64,000 nt of DNA from assembly GCA_945906815.1 (NCBI GenBank), contig CAMDRT010000013.1:46642-110641 (forward strand). The letters run 5' to 3'. Below, piece by piece: positions 53,137 to 61,395 of the stretch. The notes under the pieces are model-generated. The model did not search any database and was not told the origin of the DNA. It saw only the letters and a list, made by a program, of their open reading frames with translations. A program made the position numbers and the translations under genes. This DNA comes from Bordetella parapertussis. GTDB taxonomy: Bacteria > Pseudomonadota > Gammaproteobacteria > Burkholderiales > SG8-41. Position 1 is the first letter of the stretch; each line of letters opens with the position of its first letter.

Positions 53137-54056
53137 CACTGAACCTTTTCCCTTTGCACCAAAACCGCCGGCGTAAACAACACACCGGCGTCGCGCGCCG
53201 CGCGTTCGGCGTGCCAGTCAAACCGGCCCTGCGTACGGCTGCCCGCTAACGCGCCGCTGCCGCTTAAGCGGTCGCCAGCGACTTTGCCTCTGAAATCATG
53301 TTTTACCGGCCCTGCACCGAGGTCAGCGGTAAACGTGAAACTCAATTCATCGCCGCTGAGTTTTACATTTTGCAGTGGCGCATTGCGACCGTTCACCGAG
53401 GCGTTGCCGCTGACCATCTGAAACGTTTGATGGAGTGTAATCGCATACGCTTGCGGCTTGCCGGCGGAGGATGATTCCCAACGCCATGCGCCTGCGACCC
53501 GGGCCGGCACCACCCAGAAATAAACGTCGCTTGCGCCGCCGCTGCCGCCATATTTTTCCTGGGTGTCCATGCGCACATGCACGTCGGGCTTCCAGTCGTC
53601 CATAGAAAAATCATGCGACACAATGCGGGTGCCGGGTTTCAGGTCTAGCAACTTGGGACGCAGTTCCATATTCACGCGCGGCAGCAAATACATGCTGATC
53701 ACCGTCGCTTGCGACAGATCAGTCTGAAACAAATCACGCTGATAAAACGCCACTTTATCCGTCACGCCATTTTTCTGCGCGTTCGCCACCGCCTCGGCCA
53801 CGCGCGTGGGATTGATGTCCACGCCGAAGCCGCGTGCGCCGTGTTTTTTTGCTGCGGTAACCACGATGCGCCCGTCGCCGGAACCCAGATCGATCAAATA
53901 ATCACTGCCGCTCACGCGCGCCATCTGCAGCATTTTTTCCACCACCTGCTGTGGCGTCGGCACGTAGGGCACGCGCGGTTCCTGCGCTCGCGCCGGCGTG
54001 GCTGACAAGGGGAGCGCCACGATCAACACCGCCATCCATAACCTCATAACGGACAC
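53136..54056 (-). CDS. Exported class I SAM-dependent methyltransferase-like protein (paralogue E, first of operon)
   Basis: A 306-residue paralogue. A GTG start at 54056 follows AAGGAG by 6 nt; an ATG three codons later is an alternative. The signal peptide MRLWMAVLIVALPLSATPA ends ARA before Gln. VPYVPTPQQVVEKMLQMA is followed by motif I LIDLGSGDGRIVVTAAKKHG, GFGVDINPTRVAEAVANAQK, DLFQTDLSQATVISMYLLPR and LKPGTRIVSHDFSMDDWKPD. The C-terminal domain has GNASVNGRNAPLQNVKLSGD, KHDFRGKVAGDRLSGSG and FDWHAERAA. It is divergent from the fused spermidine-synthase-like gene across a 114-bp gap, so the operon promoter should lie there. Confidence 0.88.
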   Translation of the reverse strand: MSVMRLWMAVLIVALPLSATPARAQEPRVPYVPTPQQVVEKMLQMARVSGSDYLIDLGSGDGRIVVTAAKKHGARGFGVDINPTRVAEAVANAQKNGVTDKVAFYQRDLFQTDLSQATVISMYLLPRVNMELRPKLLDLKPGTRIVSHDFSMDDWKPDVHVRMDTQEKYGGSGGASDVYFWVVPARVAGAWRWESSSAGKPQAYAITLHQTFQMVSGNASVNGRNAPLQNVKLSGDELSFTFTADLGAGPVKHDFRGKVAGDRLSGSGALAGSRTQGRFDWHAERAARDAGVLFTPAVLVQREKVQ

Positions 54057-54170
54057 GCTATTCTCCTTGGCTGCGGACTGGGTGACGCCACTGCCCGCTG
54101 TGAACCGCACCACCGTCGTCACGGCTATGTTAAATTCGCGACACATTATACCCGACTGACCTAGTTCTCC

Positions 54171-55766
54171 ATGCTGCTACAAGCGGTTATCTTCCTTTCC
54201 GGCGGCGCCATACTTGCACTGGAGTTACTCGCCTCCCGCATCATGGCGCCCTACTTCGGTGTCAGCCTCTACATCTGGACCGGCATCCTCTCGATCACAC
54301 TGGTGGCGCTTGCAGTCGGTTATTGGAGTGGCGGCAAGCTCGCCAATTCCCGCGATATCCCGACCGCAAGTCTGCTCGAACTGTATGGCCTGATGCCGGC
54401 GCTGGCGGCACTGTTTATGGTCGCCGCCTGTCTTATTTACCCGTTCGTGTTTGCACCGCTGGCGGCGTGGAGCGTGGTGGCAGGCGCGTTCGTTGCGTGC
54501 CTGATTTTGCTGGCAGCGCCGCTGATCGCGGCCTCGGCGATGAATCCGCTGTTGGTGGCGATTGCGCGGCGCGAGAGCAGCCATGAAGGCGACGGCGGCG
54601 CTGGACAGGTGTTTTTTGTCAGCACCATAGGTTCGGTCGCGGGCGTGCTGATGACCGCCTTTGGCCTGATTCCCTTTGTGAGTAACTACGACGCGGTGCT
54701 GATGGTGGCGGCGCTGCTGGCAGCGCTGGGAATTGCAGTGGGCGTATTCGCGCCCAAGGCGCTCAAGCGCCGTGCGCGCATCACAGCATCGTCGGTGTTG
54801 GGGCTGCTCGCCTCACTCGTTCTGCTGTGGCAGGCCGACGCCTACACTGGCCGCGCTGGCGTGATCACCTATCAAGGAGAGCCGTGGCGCGTTGAAGCCA
54901 CCTATCGCTCGCTGTTTGGCACGGTGAAAATCATCAAACAGGACGCCGACGCCGAAGGCCGATTCTCGCGGCTGTATTTCCAGGACGGTCTCACCCAAAA
55001 CGCGGTGGAATCCGACGGCCGCGCGCGTTCGTTTTACAACTATGCGCTGGAAGCACTAGCGCTGGCCCATCGTCCCGAGGCACGCCATGCACTGGCGCTG
55101 GGACTGGGCGCGGGCATGACGCCGGCGCGGCTGGCGGCACGCGGCATCCACACCGAAGTGGTCGAAATCGATCCCGCATCGCTGCACGCCGCGCGGCGCT
55201 TTTTCGCGCTCGATGAAACCCAAACGCCGGTGCATCAAACCGACGCGCGCACCTTCGTGCAACGCTGTCCGCGCGCCTACGACGTGGTGGTGGTGGATCT
55301 GTTTCATGGCGACGGCACGCCGGATTATTTGATCACGCGCGATTTTTTTCAGGATCTGCGGCGCTGCCTGAGTGCCAACGGCGTTGCCGTGTTCAATACC
55401 TTCGCCGATCTGCAAAACCCGCTGAGCTATGCCCATCTTCTGGTAACCCTGCGCACGGCATTGCCGCATCTGGCGCTTTACCGGCCCGCCACGCCTGGGG
55501 CCACCCATACCAACAGTTTTATCGTGGCCAGCGCGCAGCCGCTCGCAGCACCCGCGCACGTCACCATGGATCATATGCCGCAACGCCACGAAAACACGCT
55601 GTGGGACATGCTGGCCACCCCTGTCGCGTTTGCGCCGACGCTACTTGAGGGCGGAAAAATCATCACCGACGCGCGCAATCGCGCGGCCCTGGATCTGGCG
55701 CACACCCACAGCGTGTATCGTCAAACCATCGTCGGCTTTATGCCGGCGCAATTTTTGCTGAACTGA
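54171..55766 (+). CDS. Membrane-fused spermidine-synthase-like protein
   Basis: A 531-residue protein of the fused MFS/spermidine synthase type. Residues 1-225 contain about seven hydrophobic segments (start MLLQAVIFLSGGAILALELL, then SLYIWTGILSITLVALAVGY). Residues 235-490 form a SpeE-like domain: RLYFQDGLTQNAVESDGRAR, ALALGLGAGMTPARLAARG, EVVEIDPASLHAARRFFALD and VVVVDLFHGDGTPDYLITRD. SpeE enzymes move aminopropyl groups from decarboxylated SAM. Many membrane-fused relatives have unproven activity. It is divergent from the methyltransferase operon and lies between it and paralogue F. Confidence 0.87.
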   Translation: MLLQAVIFLSGGAILALELLASRIMAPYFGVSLYIWTGILSITLVALAVGYWSGGKLANSRDIPTASLLELYGLMPALAALFMVAACLIYPFVFAPLAAWSVVAGAFVACLILLAAPLIAASAMNPLLVAIARRESSHEGDGGAGQVFFVSTIGSVAGVLMTAFGLIPFVSNYDAVLMVAALLAALGIAVGVFAPKALKRRARITASSVLGLLASLVLLWQADAYTGRAGVITYQGEPWRVEATYRSLFGTVKIIKQDADAEGRFSRLYFQDGLTQNAVESDGRARSFYNYALEALALAHRPEARHALALGLGAGMTPARLAARGIHTEVVEIDPASLHAARRFFALDETQTPVHQTDARTFVQRCPRAYDVVVVDLFHGDGTPDYLITRDFFQDLRRCLSANGVAVFNTFADLQNPLSYAHLLVTLRTALPHLALYRPATPGATHTNSFIVASAQPLAAPAHVTMDHMPQRHENTLWDMLATPVAFAPTLLEGGKIITDARNRAALDLAHTHSVYRQTIVGFMPAQFLLN

Positions 55767-55833
55767 GTTTACTGAACTGAGTGCGGCACTGAACGCTCTT
55801 CGAAAAATCAGAGTGCCTATTTAATTTTATTGT

Positions 55834-56718
55834 TTATTTAAACGCGCTTGTACGAGCTGCCTGCCACTGGGCTTCACGCCCATCGAGATTGACCATGCCA
55901 CTCATGGTGCTGCCTTTGACGCGCCCGCGATAGTGATGGCGCACCGCGCCGTTCCAGATGGAAAATGTGATCGCCTCACCTTTGACCGATACCTCGGAGA
56001 TGCCGTTGCCGCGCGCGTTGAGCAGGGTGGCGTTTGCCACGTGAAAAGTCTGGCTGAATTCGACTTCGCGCTGTTGGGCAGCCCCCCCCACCTTGATATG
56101 CCATACGCCGCCGACTTTCGCGGGTATGGTCCATAAATAAAGTGTCGCGCTGGGGATGCCGTTGATCGGCTCTTTTTCCGGCACGTCGAAGGTTATACGC
56201 TCGTCGGCTTCCCAGTCACCAAAATGATAGTCGTGTGACACCACCCGCGCGCCGGGTCGCAACTCATCGTATATTTTATTGCGCAGATTCATCATCATGC
56301 CAGGCAGCAGATAGAGTGTGACCACAGTGGCTTTGGACAGATCGGCCTTGAACACATCCTGCACCTGAAAAGTCGCGCGATCGCTAACACCGAATTTCTT
56401 CGCCGTATTATTGGCCATCTGTACCAGCGCAGGATCAATTTCCAGTCCCATGCCCGATGCTTTCATCTGGCGCGCGGCGGTGAGCACAATCACCCCATCG
56501 CCGGAACCCAGATCCATCACGTAGTCCGTTTGACTCACGCTGGCGAAGCGCAGCATCTGATCCACCACTACCTGCGGCGTCGGCACATACGGACCGCCGG
56601 TGCGATCGATCTCTTTGACTTGCGCCCACGCGCCGGTTTGCACGCATGCACCCAGCGCCAGCAACGCCGCCAGCGTTCGCAGTGCCCTACGCGTCCAACG
56701 TGCCCTGCATTTTGTCAT
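55834..56718 (-). CDS. Exported class I SAM-dependent methyltransferase-like protein (paralogue F)
   Basis: A 294-residue paralogue apart from the main operon. The N-terminus MTKCRARWTRRALRTLAALL has an Arg-Arg pair before the hydrophobic segment and ends AWA before Gln; a Tat or Sec signal are both possible. GGPYVPTPQVVVDQMLRFA is followed by motif I VMDLGSGDGVIVLTAARQMK (Val where the others have Arg after DGD-G), GMGLEIDPALVQMANN, DVFKADLSKATVVTLYLLPG and LRPGARVVSHDYHFGDWEAD. The C-terminal beta domain ends with AQWQAAR. It is convergent with the spermidine-synthase-like gene. Confidence 0.87.
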   Translation of the reverse strand: MTKCRARWTRRALRTLAALLALGACVQTGAWAQVKEIDRTGGPYVPTPQVVVDQMLRFASVSQTDYVMDLGSGDGVIVLTAARQMKASGMGLEIDPALVQMANNTAKKFGVSDRATFQVQDVFKADLSKATVVTLYLLPGMMMNLRNKIYDELRPGARVVSHDYHFGDWEADERITFDVPEKEPINGIPSATLYLWTIPAKVGGVWHIKVGGAAQQREVEFSQTFHVANATLLNARGNGISEVSVKGEAITFSIWNGAVRHHYRGRVKGSTMSGMVNLDGREAQWQAARTSAFK

Positions 56719-56730
56719 GACTATAAACTC

Positions 56731-57054
56731 CTAAGGTTTGGGTTTGGGTTTGGGTTTGGGTTTGCCGAGGCTGCCGGAGACACAGACCTCATGAACTTCG
56801 CGTGGCGAAAACTCGCTGGTGAAACTAATGCGCGCAATCTGGCGTAAAAGGTTTATTGCCTGCGCGTCCAGATGCGCCCGCATCTCCGCACGCTCGATTT
56901 CTGCCAGCACTGCCAACAAAGAATGGCCCTCATCGCGCAGAGAAATCGTGGTTTGCGACACCGCCACCAACTGTGGGCAACTCAAAGCGGCATTCGCATT
57001 TGAAGAAAAAAACCCATTAAAAACAACAAGAAATAGAATAATAACCCGCTTCAT
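56731..57054 (-). CDS. Small secreted protein with C-terminal Lys-Pro repeat
   Basis: A 107-residue protein with a signal peptide (MKRVIILFLVVFNGFFSSNA, ending NANA). The mature part has two Cys residues (LSCPQL and HEVCVSG) that could form a disulfide, and a helical middle (LLAVLAEIERAEMRAHLDAQ). The last residues KPKPKPKPKP come from a hexanucleotide repeat and are directly followed by the stop. I do not recognise a family. It lies 12 nt upstream of paralogue F on the same strand and may be co-transcribed with it. Confidence 0.6.
   Translation of the reverse strand: MKRVIILFLVVFNGFFSSNANAALSCPQLVAVSQTTISLRDEGHSLLAVLAEIERAEMRAHLDAQAINLLRQIARISFTSEFSPREVHEVCVSGSLGKPKPKPKPKP
56735..56764. repeat. 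Hexanucleotide repeat (GGTTTG)5
   Basis: Five perfect GGTTTG units encode alternating Lys-Pro at the C-terminus of the small secreted protein. The unit is a multiple of three, so copy change alters tail length without frameshift. Confidence 0.9.
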
Positions 57055-57128
57055 GGCAGAGTATTTTACCTTACCGGATGGCTATTACCGTAGTAAACTG
57101 CGCGCTCTATACGGTGGAATCTTAATTG

Positions 57129-57872
57129 ATGCGACTGGCGCGAAATCCGCATATGCTGCCCGCGCCCGCTGCGATCAGAGGGCTGCTGGCGATCAGCGCA
57201 TTTATCGTATGCGCGCCCTGCGCAGCAGACATCTGGGGCTACGTCGATGAGCAGGGTATCGCGCATCTGAGCGATCATCCACTCAGTGAGCGCTATCAGT
57301 TGTTCAAAAAAGAAGCCCCGCGCCCCGCCGCGGAGGTGTTCGATCCGCCGCCGCTGTTCGAACGCTCGGCGGCCAACAGCACAGTGATTCAGGTCAATGC
57401 TGCGTTACGCGCGCAATTTGCACCGCTGATCGGGCAAGTCGCGCGCGAATACGACCTCGATGCCTCACTGCTGCACGCGATAGTGACAGTGGAGTCGGGT
57501 TACAACCCGCAGGCCAGATCGCCTGCTGGGGCCATCGGCCTGATGCAGTTGATGCCGCAAACCGCTGCGCGCTACGCGGTAAAAAATATCTGGGATCCGC
57601 TCGAAAACCTGCATGGCGGCGCACGCTACTTGCGCTTTCTGCTAGCCTTATTTAAAAACAATCTCGATCTTGTGCTGGCGGCCTATAACGCCGGCGAAGG
57701 CGCGGTCATGCAGGCCGGCAATAAAATTCCGAACTATGCCGAAACAAAAGCATACGTGCCCAGCGTGCTCACGCATTACGACCGCTACCGCAACCCCGGC
57801 AGTCCCGGCGGGCCTGCCAGCCCGGACAGACCGGGCATCGCACAGCAGGATGCGCCGCTGCTTATCCGCTGA
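57129..57872 (+). CDS. Lytic transglycosylase (SLT domain) with DUF4124-like N-terminus
   Basis: A 247-residue exported murein lytic transglycosylase. The leader MLPAPAAIRGLLAISAFIVC precedes ADIWGYVDEQGIAHLSDHPL, a DUF4124-like module. The SLT domain starts at about residue 100: the catalytic Glu is in LLHAIVTVESGYNPQARSPA, then GAIGLMQLMPQTAARYAV and LAAYNAGEGAVMQAGNKIPN. It should cleave peptidoglycan in the periplasm to 1,6-anhydromuropeptides. The ATG at 57129 or that at 57153 is the start. It is divergent from the small secreted protein gene (74 bp apart) and convergent with the broken hydrolase gene. Confidence 0.92.
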   Translation: MRLARNPHMLPAPAAIRGLLAISAFIVCAPCAADIWGYVDEQGIAHLSDHPLSERYQLFKKEAPRPAAEVFDPPPLFERSAANSTVIQVNAALRAQFAPLIGQVAREYDLDASLLHAIVTVESGYNPQARSPAGAIGLMQLMPQTAARYAVKNIWDPLENLHGGARYLRFLLALFKNNLDLVLAAYNAGEGAVMQAGNKIPNYAETKAYVPSVLTHYDRYRNPGSPGGPASPDRPGIAQQDAPLLIR

Positions 57873-57952
57873 CGCGCCTACACGCTGACGCCCGATTGCG
57901 ACCCCGGGCGAAGTACGGTGCGCTGCTCTGCCGCACAGCCCTATCACGCCAG

Positions 57953-59179
57953 TTACTTGAGGTGTTGATAGGTGATTGCCTCGATGCCGCGTAGCACGCC
58001 GATGCTGGCCGCATCGTAGAAGGGCAGCGTTTGCATGAGCACGATACCGGCGATCTGCCGTTTCGGATCAATCCAGAAATGGGTGTTGAAAATGCCGCCC
58101 CAACTGAGGCTGCCCGCGCTGCGATACTGCGCGTACTGGGGATCCGCCGCGGTAATCTGGAATCATAGCCCGAACTTGTCACGTCCCGCGCCCACGGGAA
58201 ACGGTCGGGTGCGATCGGGATTCGCGTCCGGCTGTGTTTGCATGACAATGCCAGCGGCAGGATTTTCACCCATCATCCGCACCGACTTCGTGCTCAGTAT
58301 TTTCACGCCATTCAAGCTGCCACCGTTCAGCAGCATACGCACAAACTGAGAGTAGTCATTGGCGGTGGAATAAAGTCCGCCGTCACCTCTGATGGTGGAT
58401 TCCTGCGCGGGCGTGTTTGCTTCCTCAGACAGTTTGCCGTCCTTGCGGCTGTGCACGGTCACCACACGCGACACCTTGTCCGCAGGCACGACATGTGCCG
58501 TGTCCACCATTTTTAGCGGCCCAAATATCTGTTTTTGAAGGAACACATCGAGCTTCTCGCCCGACACTTTTTCGACCACCCAGCCCAGAACGCGCGTACT
58601 CGCACTGTACTGCCACGTGGTGCCGGGATCCTGCAATAGGGGGAGCTCCGGCTCGGTTTTCTTGGTGTCTTTCAATATGCGCGCGATCGTCGGATCGGTG
58701 AAGGCATAGCCAAGTCCGGAGGTATGCGTCATCAGATGGTGAATCGTAATCGCGCGTTGGGCTGGCCGCGTCTCATAGGTGGCATCGGCCGCGTTAAATT
58801 TCGAGATGACCGGGCGATCTTTAAATTCAGGCAGGTACTTGGATACCGGATCATCCAGATTCAACTGGCCTGCGTCTACCAGCATCATGATGGCAACCGA
58901 GGTCACCGGTTTGGTCATCGAGGCTATGCGAAAGAGGGTGTCGGGCGACATATCCACATTGCGTGCAACGTCCTGTTTACCCGCGACACCCTGATACAAC
59001 ACGCCGTCGCGGTTCACGATCAGTGTCACTGCGCCAGGCACATCACCACGCTGGATTGCCGCCGCGCTGAATTCCGAGATTGCGGTCTTACCGGCATCTG
59101 AAAGAGTCGGCGCCGCCACACCAACGGGCATCACCATCGAAAGTGACGCGAAGCACAACCATTTCCCACTAGCATCCAT
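57953..59179 (-). pseudogene. Beta-lactamase-family serine hydrolase interrupted by one in-frame TGA
   Basis: The ATG at 59179 follows a GGAGGAATT site. A signal peptide (MDASGKWLCFASLSMVMPVG) leads into a class C beta-lactamase/esterase domain: the Ser-x-x-Lys motif is in FRIASMTKPVTSVAIM, a Tyr-x-Ser-like motif in WQYSASTRVLGWVVE, and RGDGGLYSTANDYSQFVRML follows. At 58163-58165 a TGA stands where related proteins have Gly (KFGL-stop-FQITAAD). The frame remains open and homologous beyond it (SWGGIFNTHFWIDPKRQIAG) to a TAA at 57953. One GGA-to-TGA change explains everything. Without read-through, the protein would lose about 70 C-terminal residues, including the final active-site strand. A sequencing error is also possible. 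Confidence 0.85.
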
Positions 59180-59218
59180 AATTCCTCCGTTACGGCAAAA
59201 ATCAAACAATCCCATGGA

Positions 59219-60742
59219 CTAATGATTCGCGTCATCCAGGCCAACCGTCGAGCGCCAATCCTTCGATTTAAACAGCAGCGGCTTGAGACTGAACAGCAGC
59301 ATCACCACGCCAAGCGCCAGCATCAGCGTCGAAATCGGGCGCTCAATAAAGATGGCGTAACTACCCGCGCTCATCGCCAGCGATTGGCGCAGCGACAACT
59401 CAAGCATCGGCGCCAGCACCAGCCCCAATGCCACCGGCGCCAGGTCAAATCCGAATTTTCGCAAGGTGTAGCCCACGCCCCCCATCGCCAGCATGATCCA
59501 CACATCGACAACCGAGTTGCTCACCGAATAACAACCCAGTATGCAGAAGGCAAGTATGCACGGATACAAGTACGCGTACGGAATGCGCAGCAAACTCACA
59601 AACAGACCCACCAGCGGTAAATTGAGTATCAGCAGCACCACATTGCCCACATACATGCTGGCGACAAAACCCCAAAACAGATCAGGCCGCTGCGAAATCA
59701 ACATCGGTCCTGGTGCAATGCCATGCACCATGATGGCGGCGATCATCACCGCTGTCACCGGGCTGGTGGGGATGCCTAGTGCCATCATCGGAATGAACGC
59801 GCCAGTAGCAGCTGCGTTATTGGCGGATTCCGGCCCCGCCACACCTTCGATGGCGCCTTTGCCGAAACGCTCCGGCGTTTTCGATATGCGCCGTTCGATG
59901 CCGTAGGCCACGAACGAAGAAATAATATGCGCCGATCCAGGAATGATGCCGATCAAAAATCCGATCACGCTGCCGCGTGCAATAGGACCGATAGACTGCT
60001 TGAGTTCGGTGCGCGACGGCATCAACTCGCGCAGTGTCGGGTTTTTCGGCAGCGTCGGCATCTGCTGTGAGGCGGTCAACAGAATTTCCGAGATACCGAA
60101 CAAGCCCACCGCCACCGGCACGATGCCGATGCCGTCGGACAATTCGATGACATCAAAACTAAAGCGTGTGTAACCGCTCATCGCATCGATGCCGATCATA
60201 CCCAGCATCAACCCAAAGCCCGCCATCGCCAGCGTTTTCGGTATCGATCCGCCAGTCATGTAGGCCAGCACCAGCAGGCCCATCAACAGCAGTGCCGTGT
60301 ATTCCGGCGGGCCAAAGCGCAGCGCGAAGTTCGCCAGTGTCGGCGCCAGCAGCATCAGCCCCAGCACGCCCAGCGTGCCGGCCACGAATGAACCAATCGC
60401 CGCTATCGCCAGCGCCGGCCCGGCGCGTCCCTGCTGCGTCATGGCGTAACCATCGATGCAGGTCATCACCGACGCCGCCTCGCCCGGCAAGCGTATCAGG
60501 ATTGATGTGGTGGAACCGCCGTACATCGCCCCGTAATACACGCCCGCCAGCAGCACGATGGCGACTATAGGATTCAAGCCGAAGGTTGCCGGCAGCAACA
60601 TGCTGATACCTGCGAGCGGCCCCACGCCCGGCAGCATGCCCACTAGCGTGCCTATCAGGCAGCCGATAAATGCATACACCAGAATCTGCGGCTGTAACGC
60701 GACGCTGAAACCGAGCAGCAGATTGTTAAACGTTTCGACCAT
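59219..60742 (-). CDS. tctA: Tripartite tricarboxylate transporter large membrane subunit TctA
   Basis: A 507-residue integral membrane protein with about 12 hydrophobic segments. The TctA hallmarks are present: GTLVGMLPGVGPLAGISMLL and GVYYGAMYGGSTTSILIRLP with GEAASVMTCIDGYAM, and FLIGIIPGSAHIISSFVAYG in the second half with GVAGPESANNAAATGAFIPM. It is the transport channel of the TTT system, importing carboxylates with Na+ or H+ together with TctB and a periplasmic TctC. It is 84 nt downstream of tctB on the same strand. It is the only TctA in the window and so the likely shared partner of several receptors. Confidence 0.95.
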   Translation of the reverse strand: MVETFNNLLLGFSVALQPQILVYAFIGCLIGTLVGMLPGVGPLAGISMLLPATFGLNPIVAIVLLAGVYYGAMYGGSTTSILIRLPGEAASVMTCIDGYAMTQQGRAGPALAIAAIGSFVAGTLGVLGLMLLAPTLANFALRFGPPEYTALLLMGLLVLAYMTGGSIPKTLAMAGFGLMLGMIGIDAMSGYTRFSFDVIELSDGIGIVPVAVGLFGISEILLTASQQMPTLPKNPTLRELMPSRTELKQSIGPIARGSVIGFLIGIIPGSAHIISSFVAYGIERRISKTPERFGKGAIEGVAGPESANNAAATGAFIPMMALGIPTSPVTAVMIAAIMVHGIAPGPMLISQRPDLFWGFVASMYVGNVVLLILNLPLVGLFVSLLRIPYAYLYPCILAFCILGCYSVSNSVVDVWIMLAMGGVGYTLRKFGFDLAPVALGLVLAPMLELSLRQSLAMSAGSYAIFIERPISTLMLALGVVMLLFSLKPLLFKSKDWRSTVGLDDANH

Positions 60743-60826
60743 TTTAGGACCAGGGCTGAGGATTGAAGGGAAGGACTTAGGTCTGAGTGAAAAACGGCGC
60801 GGTGTTACTAAGTCCTCAATCCTGCA

Positions 60827-61303
60827 CTAAAAGCCCCATGGACTCACTGGCAACGGCACCCGGAGCAGCGTCGCGAATAGGTAGTAGGTCACCAATGAAA
60901 AACCGCCGCCTACCAGCACCACCATCATGGGCTTGCGGCGCTCCATCACCCCCAAAAAAAACACGATCAGCGCCGCCATGGTTATGCGATAGCCGAGCCG
61001 CTCCAGCGCGTAGGCCGCGACTCCGCAGGCAATCAGCAGCGCGACGGCGCGCCTGGCCTCTGTCCATTCGAGCGCTGCCAGCGGCATCGACTTGCCGCCG
61101 CTCAGCGCCACCAGCAATCCCATCACGCCTATGAAGAGCGCCAGCAGTAGCGGCACGTAACCCGGTCCCGGCTCCGCTAGCGTACCGGTCGGATACACGC
61201 GATTCATCCACCCCACATAAAGCGCCAGTGCGACCAGCAGCAACCCCGACACCTGGTCGCTGCGCAGTTGTCGTGAGTTGGGCTTTGTCAGGTGCGGGGT
61301 CAT
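60827..61303 (-). CDS. tctB: Tripartite tricarboxylate transporter small membrane subunit TctB
   Basis: A 158-residue membrane protein with four hydrophobic segments: SGLLLVALALYVGWM, YVPLLLALFIGVMGLLVAL, RAVALLIACGVAAYALERLG and the pair near TMAALIVFFLGVMERR to VLVGGGFSLVTYYLF. The short length, the GYVPLLLALFIGVMG block and the position upstream of tctA identify it as the TctB subunit. TctB sequences are poorly conserved, so topology and context carry the call. Upstream is a 92-bp gap with a GTCATTCCC hairpin, then the tctC gene at 61396 on the same strand. Confidence 0.9.
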   Translation of the reverse strand: MTPHLTKPNSRQLRSDQVSGLLLVALALYVGWMNRVYPTGTLAEPGPGYVPLLLALFIGVMGLLVALSGGKSMPLAALEWTEARRAVALLIACGVAAYALERLGYRITMAALIVFFLGVMERRKPMMVVLVGGGFSLVTYYLFATLLRVPLPVSPWGF

Positions 61304-61360
61304 GGGTGATTACTACTCAGTAGGTATCCAAGCTTCATGCGGATCATATCTACCACCCTT

Positions 61361-61386
61361 GTCATTCCCCCACCGGCGGGAATGAC
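61361..61386. repeat. GTCATTCCC/GGGAATGAC intergenic hairpin
   Basis: A perfect 9-bp inverted repeat with an 8-nt loop, of the GTCATTCCCGC...GCGGGAATGAC type dispersed in many proteobacterial genomes. It lies in the tctC-tctB gap and could act as a stabilising or attenuating hairpin within the operon. Confidence 0.7.
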
Positions 61387-61395
61387 GGGGGTAGA

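Noticed and set aside
58163..58165. TGA read as glycine (alternative genetic code)
   Set aside because: The TGA replaces Gly in the hydrolase, as in Gracilibacteria-type codes. But many other genes in the window end properly at TGA, and rRNA and protein families are betaproteobacterial.
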